Assembly (NCBI GenBank): GCA_012064415.1
Contig: SSNU01000294.1
Location: forward strand, 124,001-188,000
Reading direction: 5' to 3'
Length of the DNA: 64,000 nt
Source: Gyrodactylus bullatarudis
Lineage: Eukaryota > Platyhelminthes > Monogenea > Gyrodactylidea > Gyrodactylidae
Numbering within the stretch: the first letter of the stretch is position 1; every line of letters begins with the position of its first letter. Shown piece by piece: positions 13,901 through 25,700 of the stretch. Made by a program: the position numbers and the translations under genes. The notes below the pieces were generated by a model. The model made no database searches. It saw only the letters and a program-made list of their open reading frames with translations, and was not told the origin of the DNA.

Positions 13901-16696
13901 TAATTGTTTCCATATGTAGCTTATTTTACCCAAGACTTTGAATCTTATTTTTTCGAGAACAATTAAAAAATAAGGTCTACTCATAATTGGTTAGGAAATC
14001 AATCTTAAATACGAAATATAAAAATACACGGTGAGATTTCTGACTGAAAACCATGTTAGAATTAAAAACGAAAGTAGTATTTCTATAGTCAATGATGAAA
14101 ATAACATCAAGCTGTAAGATACAATAAACTTTTTTTTATTGGAAAGATTTAAAAAGTATCGAGTAATTGAGTACAAAAGCTTTTACAATTGAAAAATTAA
14201 TTTACACTTGATATCTGATTCAGATCAGTAATTTATATGCTATATGAGTCCATCTAAAATAAATAAATTCATATCAGATTAAGCTTATCCTAATTCGAAT
14301 CTCTCGTGATGCCATTATTTGTTTTGGAGATGTATTCAATATTGTAATTTTTTACCTAGTATTTTTTGTTAGAAATAAACCTAAAATTTAAATATAAAAA
14401 TAGAATAAATAAGCAGAATAAATGCGAGTAACTCTGACCAATAAATTGTTAAGAATCTAGTAATTTTTGTTTAGAAATGGTCAATGATCATGAATGATTG
14501 GTAATAAAATACCCTTCATGTCGCAGTGGAACGCAACTTTTTCAACTGAAAGATACCTGAAACACTTTTTCAACCCTCATTAGAAAGGATATTTATCAAG
14601 CTACAAGAATGTATACATAATTTTATAAAAATACCTTTTCACATATGCTAACACCAAAGTTACTTTAAAAATATTTAGAACGTTTTTTCGAAAAAACTAT
14701 TTGCTGAAGCCTTTGGAAAGAATCGCAAACCACTAGCTGTAGATTTCAAATATTCAATTGCCTGCTCGATATCTCTCAAAGTTTAGAAGATAAATAGTTT
14801 TGGAGCCAAAAATGCCAATTTTAACCTCTATTATCTTTTATATGATAAGTTGGCTTTCAAAAAGGAATTCAGATTCGGAATCAGTGTAGTTCCTTTGGAG
14901 TGATTTTCTTATTTGTGTGATGAAAATAATAATAACTGCGGACCCAGAGCGGGTGAAGCCATGAGACACAGATTATAAGATTCCAAATGGGGAAAAATTG
15001 AGTGTAGAAATCAATAACGAACATGTTCAATGAACAGACATTATTTAAATTATAGAAAAATTGTACAAATTCAAAGAAGATCCTCTGAATTAGCTAGTCG
15101 CTTTGATATTTTCACCTTACACTGAATGACGGATTTGATTTTTTGAGCATCTTCAAGTAATACTTCTCGAGATTAAGAAATAAAAAATCAAAAGAAGAGG
15201 AAAACGATTGCAGAGGATAGTTCCAATAGAAGATTTATCAATAAAAATTTCCCTATTCCTCAATTGATACACTTTATTGAATGGAGTTTTCATTTTTAGA
15301 TTTCTCTCACGTAAATTTCTCTGATCACTGACCAGTCAGAGGAAAATTAAGGTGATTATTTTCTATTTGATCCTCATCATTTTTGGTAGAAAAAGAACTG
15401 AAATGCTTCCGTTTACTTACTTATTAATAATGCATAGCATTGTGAAACTTCCGGTCTGATTCAGGGGTGAAAGGAAAGAATATCATTTATTCTGATACAA
15501 GTAAAATTTACTAGAATTATTAGAACTAACGGTATTCTCAGCCATTCATGTTTCACGCGCTTACTTTAGTGGTACAAGAAACTGAAAATTTTCATTGATT
15601 TGAGGTCAAAGGATGTTTCTCTAGATCAGAGTTGGACAAGATAGCTGAATATTGTCATTAAATTTTTCAACAGATTCGACATTTGTGAGTGATTATGAAT
15701 TATCGCGATTTCATTGATTTTCAAGTAGTAAAAAAAGGTTAAAATTCAGCTCCCAAAGAACCATGGAGTATTAGACCACATTCCATTTTCTTGCCTTGGA
15801 ATTGTGGTCTTTAAAAATCTTTTTTCGATCAGCAAAAAGCACAAATAATGGGAATTCAGTGTCAAAATCGTAAATTGAATTTAGACGATAGTTTTATGTT
15901 CAAATGGTAAATGTTGATAAACATGATCTAGATTTCAAAAAATCGAATTCTTGATGGGAAAAATTGAGATTTCTGTAAAAACATGGACTCACAACTTCAA
16001 GAAACTCTTAGAAACTCTAAGATTAAAATTTAGAATAAAATTATTTTGACAGTCAATTCAAATTAAAATCCCATGATTGATGAACATTCTGACTGCGAAA
16101 TAGGCTATTCTTTTTAGTTGCGTCAACCTATTATTAGATTTATAGGGAATTTTTCAGTATATCCTTGAGTCAAGCATTTGGAAAAGAATTGATCTAGACA
16201 TTTCTCATGCTGATTTTAAACAAGATTCTTTCATTTTATTCTATCGAGTGTCTTATTTTATTTTGATGGCTTAGCATATGTATAAGCAAGTAAAGAAACA
16301 ATTCAAATTTGTGTAAGTCTCTAATGAGAGAGAGACTCTTCTAAAATAAAATTACCTCTCCAGAATTACTTGTAGTGTGTCAAGATCAGAGTCTTAACCA
16401 ATCAGAGAAGGTGTCAAATCCTAAGAAGATGTCTGAACTGTATTAAGCATAAAATTAATGAAAGATATTCTTCTCGATACGATACTACTTGAGACTAATC
16501 GTGAAATACTTTTTTAGGGTAGTAGATGGGGATGAAAACCATGTTTTTAGAGGTTTTATAAGAAACTCTCGGTGCAGATTAACTTTTGAGTACAAATGTT
16601 TCGTGATCAACTTGTCAATATGAAGAATTTTCCTAGCGTGCTCATCTCATAAACAGAACTGTATTCATAAATCCATTTTGTTTCGTAATACATTAT

Positions 16697-16702
16697 TTTA
16701 TT
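16697..16702 (-). terminator. AATAAA poly(A) signal of MIC60
   Basis: AATAAA on the minus strand, about 60 bp downstream of the MIC60 stop codon. This is a plausible spacing for 3' end formation. Confidence 0.55.
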
Positions 16703-16759
16703 AACGTATTATTATTTGTAAATATATATATCTAAATGTGAATTATGAGAAGGATGTAA

Positions 16760-19700
16760 CTAGTTCTTGCAATTCAAAGATTCGTAGCCCTGAGCACTGG
16801 CGTAAGCAAGGAGAGTCTTCGAAATCATTTGAGCCTCAAGATAGTTCCTTGCATCTCTGATCCAATCACTTGCGATTATCTTTGCCTGTCCATCTAGAAG
16901 GCTCAGCAGACGAATGGCTAGATTAAAGTTACCCTGATTTACAGCCCTCTGACAGCTGGACAGAACCCTGTATGGAGAGAAATGGGTGTTTTCATTGATT
17001 TCAGTTTCTTCGTCCAAGTAATAATCCTTGGGCTGAGTTCCACCAATAGACATGGTGTCAAAGAGCAACTTTGACTTGAGGGAGCCTTTCAGGTAGGCCC
17101 AGAGGGACATGTCATTCGGTGTGACTGAGGCCACTGATCTGCAGGTTTCGTAAACCTATAAAGAAAACAATGATTGAGTTGGTAAAATGTAGTTATTAAA
17201 TTTCAAGGAGTTATTAAAAAAAAATTTGGTTATCGATCGATAGGTAATTTCTTTTGCTGAATTCGAGTAGCAAGAGTATCTCTGATCAGTTGTGATACAA
17301 AAAGATTTACTGCAAGATTGCCTCGGAACAGGGCAATTTTTACTAAAGATCAACTAAATTTTTATCATTCTCTATTTTCATAAAAATAAACATTGTTCAT
17401 TCTCTTTGGAAAATTCATGTTTGAAATTGTTGAATTTATCTAATAAAAACTTTTCATGTGGACAGGATATAAAAGTATCGGATATGAGGATGGAATTTGT
17501 CTATAATAAGGGAAACTGAAATACATTAGTAACATTAGATTCAAGTAAAATACAAACCCTTGCTACTAAGCCTCACTAAGAAGGTTTCGGTGATAAAGTG
17601 TAGACTTAATTGCCGACTAGTGATGAAAGAGGGTTTGGTTAGTATTGCAAAGGCCGATTTAATCTAGTTTTATTGGAAATTATTGAATTAAAATTGTCTT
17701 TTTGAATAAGCACAAAGTAGAAATTACATTTTTTTATACATTAAACCTACTAGCAAAGTGTTGTCACTGGTTATTACTATATCCTTGTGAATCTAACTTG
17801 ATGGAGATTATCTTCTCACACCTAGATGTTAGAGTTCGGATAAGTAAGTGTCAATTCCATAAGAGAGTCAAATAATATTCAACTCACGGTGGCAGATGTA
17901 TACGCGTTTCGTCCTTATTAGGACTCGTCAGTACACCATAGCCTGGATTCGAACCCGAGTCTTCAACGTTGTAGTAAGGACGAAACGCGTATACATCTGC
18001 CACCGTGAGTTGAATATTATTTGACTCTCTTATGGAATTGACACTTGCTTATCCGAACTCTAACATCTAGGTGTGAGAAGACAATCTCCATCAAGTTAGA
18101 TTCACAAGGATATAGTAATAACCAGTGACCACACTTTGCTAGTAGGTTTAATGTATAAAATTGTCTTTGATACTGAGATCTTCGCTAATTGTGGAAGATG
18201 GGTAAAAACTACACTCTTTTTTACAACATGAGCTTCAGAAATTATCATAGAAGAAGCGCAGCGAAAGAAGCTAACCAAGAGAGAAAATTTTATGAATCTA
18301 ATCGGCGCAATATTGGAGAAATTTCCTTCAAGAGGTCCAGACCACTGAATAATAGCTAAATACTTGATTTTTCATTAGACTTGAAAGAGCCAAAGAAAAT
18401 GTATCTTCCTGTCAAAGTTTCAGATTCTATAGAAGATGTCAAAGATGCAGAGTTTGCATTCTTACGTATTACTCATGGAATCAATCAACCTTATCTAGAT
18501 ATAATTAAACGCATATTTTTGCCACTCCCTTACATCCTAGTGGGCCACCACATGAGAGAACTAGTTGACCATAGACAGAATATATCAAAGGCTTAACTAA
18601 GCTCTATCTCAAATTGTAAGCGTATGGGATCGAAAGGGTTAAAGAACAACGACGTGAAATAACCGATACTATCAATTTAACTCGATTCTATTTTCACATG
18701 GAAATCAATGTACTTTTGGTGAAGAAAAAATTGGGAAAAATAATTTCATCAGTCTGAAATTCTCTTTTGCTTAAGGGGAAATCAATGAGAATTCATGTCA
18801 ACGCTAAATTAGGCTAAATGGGTAAATTCATCTGGTTAAATAATGAACATGAAGAGAAGAAGGACATGACTACCAAATGGATTTCAATTCAAAAGGGTCT
18901 ATATACTGGTGCTATTGCCAATACATGAATGAATTTTGGAAATCTTCCTGAGCCAGGAAATCGAGATGAAATTCCCCTTTTCAAGTGCATTACAAAGTTG
19001 AGACTGTCTAATTCATTTTATGTATCTTATAGGTGTCAATCTTTAGTGATTTATTCAATCGACATGAAGAGGTGGGGGTGATTGAAGATTGTTCGACACA
19101 ATGGTTTAAGAACAAAGAGTATTTCGTGAGTATTACATTGGAAATTAGTGAGAAAGTATGCTTGATATGCCGACATATGGTGAGATGTAGGAGAAATGTT
19201 TCCCAGAAAACCATTGAATTGCAAGTATAAATTGCTCAGTTGTTAGGAGAGAACCAAAAGTTCCCTGGAAAAAGATGGATTAGTTTTCCTTGGGAAATAT
19301 AATAAATGAGAATTCATGTCCCAAGGGTGAAATTGATATGAAATATGGGAAAGTGCACACTGATCAGTATTGGGGAAACACAGTACATTTAACATGGGAT
19401 ATCATTGGATTTATTTCAATAATCAGACAGGTTATATAGAGACGTCTAATGTCGTAATCTAACGAAGGATTGGGAATGTATATGTAAAGTATTCCCTCCC
19501 CAGGAAACAATGTTTCATAGCTTGATGAAATAGTCATAAAATGATCATGTTTTGGTCGAGATTTCGCAAAAAAATTCAGGATCATAAAAACATGAATTTA
19601 ATGGAATTTAAGTTGGGAAAAGATTGTAGAATTTTAAATGATCTGGTGAAGTTTCAGTAACAGGAGTATCTAGAATTATCCAGTGTTACCTTTTGAGAGG

Positions 19701-22700
19701 AAAATGTATCATTTCTTTCTTAGGAGACAGAAAAAAGCTACTCCTCTCTTGCTAACTCGATAGTCTTGTTCAAGGCGAGAAGATTGAATAAGTAGAAAAA
19801 TATAAAATCTCATTGTTTGGGATGATTTCCATTTTCACTAGTGATTTCTGTCCATTCACTGATTTTCCATATCCCTAAATGTGATTGAATAAAGATAACT
19901 TGTTCAAAAATTCTGTCTAGATTTTAATTGGTGGGGGATTTAAATGAAACAACAACATTTCATGATAAGTAAGAACTCTGAGGTAAAAAAGACACGAACT
20001 CAAATTCCAGACCAAAGCTTCATTCTGCTAAACCTGTGTGAAGGGATTCTCTTTATTCAATATTTAATCATTAGGGCTTCAAAAAGTCTTAAAACTACCA
20101 TTTTACTTAAATGCTAGAAAAGTTTAGGATTCAAAGTTAACCCGATTACAAATTGCGTAGAGATTAATTCCCTCCCACAAAAGTTATTTCATCGAACAGA
20201 AAATTGAACGACGATTGATTTGAAAATGATCATTTCACTTTACATCATCATGACAGATTTAAATTGTTCCTGTTACTTATAAGTGGGCCTTACACATTGA
20301 GAAATATCATTTCAAGATCTTAGAAATAATTTTAGTATCCTGAAACTTGAGGACCTAGAAAGCTATATCATTCAAAAGATTAGAAAATTTCATTTTTAAT
20401 ATATATTGAGAATTAGTTTTTCACTTTCGAAAATAAGCCAAATTTCTTTTTATTATTATTATCCTAAATTAAAATTCTCAAGTATGCTACATTCTGAGTA
20501 ATTAAAAATTCCTAGGGCTCATTTAATGAGATGAATACAATCATTAGTATTGAAAATTTAGTAAGCTCAGTTATTAGAATCTTAATACAGAGGATGTTTT
20601 GCTGATTTAATTTTTCCCTTTATCCTCTTCCTGAGGCAGGAAACATTCTCTCGAAAATCTGTATTCACTATTTTTATTCATCAATTTGAAACTAATGTAT
20701 ATGACAAGAACTAACGAACAAGAATCATTATATATTCATAATTGATCTAGAAATATTTCGTTCTAGGTGTTTAGGTAATACATCCCACAGGAACGTCATA
20801 TTTGGTTATGGATTAGCCCATGTCGGTGAATTTTACAGTTTACACGTTCAAATTCCAGGTTTTGGCATACTGACGAATCCAAAAGAGGATGAAACGCGCA
20901 TGTATGTCTAACATGTATGTATACTTAAGTTATTTCTAAATACTTTGTGAGTTTCTTTCTTACCAGTTTCGGTAGGATCCAATAGTAAGCTGTAACATTC
21001 AGCGACATGGGCTAATCCATTACCAATTAAGACGTTCCTGTGGGATGTATTACCTAAGCACCTAGAACAAAATATTTCTAGTTCACCTTTGTATAGTGAA
21101 TCTGGAAACTTTTGTAAGTTTGTAAACTGTCTGAAAGTCTGTATTCAGATTCCCTGGTTAGCTATTCACTATAGTCACAGAGAGTCGGGGAATAATAGGA
21201 ATTCTACATAAAAATTGGCGTAAGAACACATCGTAGTCCTGTTTTCACATCTCATGAAGCAATTAAAAGCCGCTATGTATGGGAACTAAATTAAATAGTA
21301 GTCTAATACAGTCTGCAGTAAAATACTCACTCTTAAATATTTTTAGAATTGAATGATAAGAAATAAAGTATTTCTGTATTTCAACTTGACACCTTGAAAT
21401 GAAAAGGGGTTCTCTAGCCATGATCAAGATCTGTGGAATTTATTCATACCAATGAGAATAAAGGACTTCAAAATCTAGAGCTTTCTTCAAATAGTAGTTG
21501 AAATCATTTGTAGACTCTCAGGGAGTCTGCAGACTCACACAAGTTTTCAGACACATCAAAAGTAGTTGTTCATTCAATGTTAGATAGATCTCAATTGGTT
21601 TCCTTTTAAACTCTCTATGGATGTAAACGACTGTTTATGTATTTGAAAAGCGGAAATATTTACCCCGAGGAATGTGACTACTCAAAACTTTCATTCAGTC
21701 AAAAGTATATAAATGTTTATTGGGGAGGGAGGTGTATTGGATGTTATTGTTATTTCAGTCCCTTAGGAGTTGATATCTTTGTATTTTTGTAACATAAATT
21801 CTCTTGTTTATTTTACAATAGTTGATTAGAGAACAATGGAGAGGAGAGTACCTAATGAGCAGATAACCAAAGGACTATTAACAGATGATTGATGGGAGAA
21901 TTTCCACATTTCATATTTCAACAGTAATAATTATCAATTAATCAATCATTGGACCTGTTTTAAGGATAAAGTAAGCCACTGGCTAAAGAAAACATAGAAA
22001 AATCTGCACAATCGATTATGTAATGGGATTTTCTTTGAATACAAAACCATCTATGTTAGAAGCCATTTTTAATTATTAAATAATTATTTACTGGGTCAGG
22101 GGGTAAAATTCTCGAAAAAATAACAATAGGTTTATCTAAAATATTATCTGAAATGAATTTGGCTTGTGGGGAAGGGTTTCACACTCTCTAGGAACTCTGA
22201 AGGCTTTACTTTCAAGCGAGACTTTGTTACGCACCCAGAAGGCATTCAAGCCAAACGGAAATTTTTATTGGTGAGAGTAATATTGAAATTGATATGTAAT
22301 GAATGTACTGTAACTAATTTTGGAGTAAATTTGATTGCAGGTGGATTATTGTAATAAAATTACACGCTCAATTGTAGTAATGAGATTTGATTTATTCGAG
22401 AAACGAAAAGATAATTCCTCAGTAGCAAACTCAATTGGATGGAATAAACTTTTTAAAAAGCAATTATCCTCAGAATTAAATTAAACTCAAATAGATTCTA
22501 TTTCATATACAGAGTACATATCAATGTTTTGATAATAATTCAAATATATTTTGCAATAAAGTTTGACTAATGTACATTCTCTCAGGGGCATGAGAAAGGA
22601 AGCAAATGAAGAGGATATATTATTACGCATGAAGGGAACATTTATTATTGTTCATTAGTTTACATTCCAACCAAGATTAGGTCTACTCAAAACTAATACA

Positions 22701-25700
22701 TAGAGTTTATTTCATTAGCCAATTGGCTGGTGAATAAAGGTTGGGTCATGTTTATCACCTGTTATTAAAACCTTTACATTGACTTTGGGGTTGGGGGGGA
22801 CTGAGTACAAAAAAAGATGAATTGGAAAAATAGAAATTAAGACATTTCTATAATATAGTATTGTAGAATTAAATTCATGTTATACCTGGATTCCTATCAC
22901 TTGTTGTACAAACTAATATAGTCTTTATTGTCTACAGAGAAGCCCTTTAATGAAATTTATCCAATTGCGAAAAAATTATTAGGATAACTTTTACTGGTTT
23001 TGCGAGAATTAGTTTTAAAATTTGGAATTTTCAAAAATTTCCAATTATCTCAGAAATTATAGGGAATTTTTCAGCTCTGAGAACAGATTCGGGATCAGCG
23101 CAAAAGAACAATGAAATTACAAGAACAAAAATTATCAAATATTAAAACTAAATGAAGACTGAATGAAGAATATCAGAGAGGATAGAATCGTCAAGGTGAT
23201 AATCCAATTATTCCATGTTATTCAAGGGGAATTCGACATAATTTTATAATAATAATGAAATATGGATATATTATTGAGGAGGAACTACTAGCTTGATCAG
23301 GAAGTTTAGGATATATTTTAGAGATGAAAAAGAAATATTTCGCCAGGTCTGCTTAGACTCTACGTCAGTGGCAATTTAGAATATGGGAAAATTCTCAGAA
23401 AATATCTTTTCAAAATTTGTTTAATATATGTCCTTTTAGAACATAATTTGGGAACATAAACAGGGAACTTTCAGCCAATGAACTTTAAGCATTTTTTTCT
23501 GTGAATAAGATCTATCGTTTAATATGCTTTTCAGAATTCTGGCTTCAGTGATATTAGAAAGTTTAGAAAATCCTCGTTTTGAACTGTAAAATGAGTACCA
23601 TTAAAAATGCAGAATTTTAAGTTAAGTCCATTCCTAGAATTTCATAATGAAATATTATTCTGGGCTACAACTCAAAAAGAGTTAAGTTGGATGTGTAAGT
23701 CAAATGAATACAGTTGTGCCCCAGTTTTGGCTTATGAGTGATCGCATAACCCAATTTTCCCTGTTCTCTCATTGGCTAGAAAGAATCATGGTTGAGGTAT
23801 ATAACCGGGATTTTAATTATGGCTTGCATTAGTTTTAGTATGGAAATGGACCAATGGAAGGTCCCCAATTGATTATCATAATTTGTATTTATATGTTAAC
23901 CAAGGTAGAATCTGAAGAGACCCGGCGAAATATAACATTCATCACTCATATATACACTTGCTGTTCTGTAAACCATCCAAATGAGTTTAGAGTCTAACTC
24001 AAACATTCTTGATGAAGTTCGTAAATATTATCGTTCAAATAGAAAAGTGTTAGGGGGAAAAAATATTCTTCTTTCTCTAATGTTGAGTCTATTCTATTCT
24101 TAGGATGTTTTCCCTATATATAAAGTTCAGGTGGAATACGTGCTAAAAACGTTTTATCTTTGTGATGATTAGATTTTTCTGAGGGAATAAGAAGAAATTA
24201 GAGATAAACCATATGAATCTTCTTTAATATCCCTTCCAGGGCAGAGATCAAGAGTAATGAGCAAAATATTGAAATCAGCTTGTTAATAAAGACGAGATTG
24301 AGAAATGTGATTATTATCAGAACTGTTAGGAGATCAGAATCACACTAGGGGGGAGGAGGAATATGATCGAGCAAACAGTGCCCGTAAAATCGATAGGATT
24401 TTTGAATGAGAAATTGATACAGCACCTATGAAGGTATAAAAAAATTTTGATAAATTCCAAAAGTAGCCTCATGTATTCCAAATTTTTCGAAAGTAGGCCC
24501 AACTTTTTTGAAATATTTGTCTCAAATTATTCTAAACTGAATGCATCGTTTATAAAGATAAAAGTATGTTTATGAACTTTAAAATAATGTGTTTATTATC
24601 ATTATGAATAATTAATTCTAATTAAGAATATTTTTTTATAAATCTTTTTTTTCGATTGATATGAAGGCTTTTAAAAATTTATTGTTAATAGAGATGATAA
24701 ATGAATAATACTTCAATTAATATTTCAAAAAAGTTGGAATTTTCAGAAATCGATGAATTTAATTTTGGAAAAATTTAGGGGCTAAATCTGAGAAAAAATA
24801 TCTGGAATGAGGCTAGTTTTAAGATTATTCCAACTTTGGGGCTACTTTTGGAATTAACCCAAAAGATTAAAACAGTAGAGAAGGTTGGAATTTTTTTCTG
24901 AGTTAAGGTGCCATTGAAAATTTGTAAAAACTTCACTTTCAGGTGTCAAACCTTCTAAGGGGTTTTAGTATATTTGATTGAAAGTTGAATGAATTTTCAG
25001 TTCACGAATGAGTTAGATAGACCATTTAATTTGCTGAAGCAGACAAAGGCTTCAAAATTTTTGATTTAAAACTGCCAAATATAGGACTCATCATTGTTTT
25101 TCTTGGATTTCTGATTCATTTCAAAATGTTCAAATGGAGATATCTTAATTTCGATTTGGGGCGACATTTCCATTTTCAACTTTGAAAATTTTTTGATTTC
25201 ATTGATTTTTGAAATTTTCAATAAATATCAGTAAAAGTAGAACCAATTGGAATAAATAACAAACCTATTTCCACAAAGCCTCTTCTTCCAGACGTTTTGG
25301 TACTGAAATAGTCAAGTACCTTCTTCAGTGGATGAGACTTTGAAACTCAAATATTAGGAAAAGATCATTTTTTGAATGGTGAGATTATAGAGCCAAAATT
25401 TCATTCAACAGCAAAAAAACGAATCTGAACTTATTCTTAGTAAATTTCTTGGTTTCTTAATTTTTTTTCAAGTTAGAAATTAGAAATTTAAAAAATCTAC
25501 CACCATTGTCCATGTTTTTTGTAGTAGAAATGAATAGGGAATTGGAGAAATCATCACTGGGACTATAGGTATAAAAGGGAAATTTCACAATCTCCCTCTA
25601 TCCTCTTAGACAAAAGAAATGCGCAATTAAATGTATACATATTTGGGATTATTTCTCCCTTCATCATAGTAATGAATGCCTTAATGATGGCTATTATTTT

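Larger units (their letters stand above)
3683..16759. other. Gene-poor AT-rich stretch
   Basis: About 13 kb with only short, unrecognised open frames on both strands. It lies between the GPCR 5' end and the MIC60 3' end. It holds the large inverted repeat at 3965-4547, small palindromes (9621-9660, 10877-10967), and decayed repeat pieces around 9580-9745 and 15590-15990 that share a motif with the 26.6 kb foldback. I see no RNA gene or coding exon here. Single small exons cannot be excluded by eye. Confidence 0.6.
17732..18160. repeat. Inverted repeat with hammerhead motif and B box (family 1, copy 1)
   Basis: Arms of about 185 bp (17732-17917 and 17974-18160) are near-perfect reverse complements, differing at a few sites. 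The loop carries, on the minus strand, a pol III B-box-like GGTTCGAATCC followed by a hammerhead core. The arms have no open frame. The structure looks like a palindromic insertion of a SINE-like or Penelope-related repeat. Confidence 0.9.

Noticed and set aside
17941..17975. A complete tRNA gene at the B-box-like sequence
   Set aside because: Only the T-arm-like part is present. D arm and acceptor stem are not found, so it is read as a SINE-type head, not a functional tRNA.
18381..19230. Open frames of 65-71 codons inside the last MIC60 intron, possible transposon remnant
   Set aside because: No transposase or reverse transcriptase motif could be seen, so no mobile-element gene is claimed.
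23912..23940. CTGAAGA, GACCCGGC, GAAA in family-C copy 1, hammerhead-like
   Set aside because: The eight bases between cannot form a stem II, and the core is not kept in copies 2 and 3. Treated as coincidence inside an ordinary repeat.
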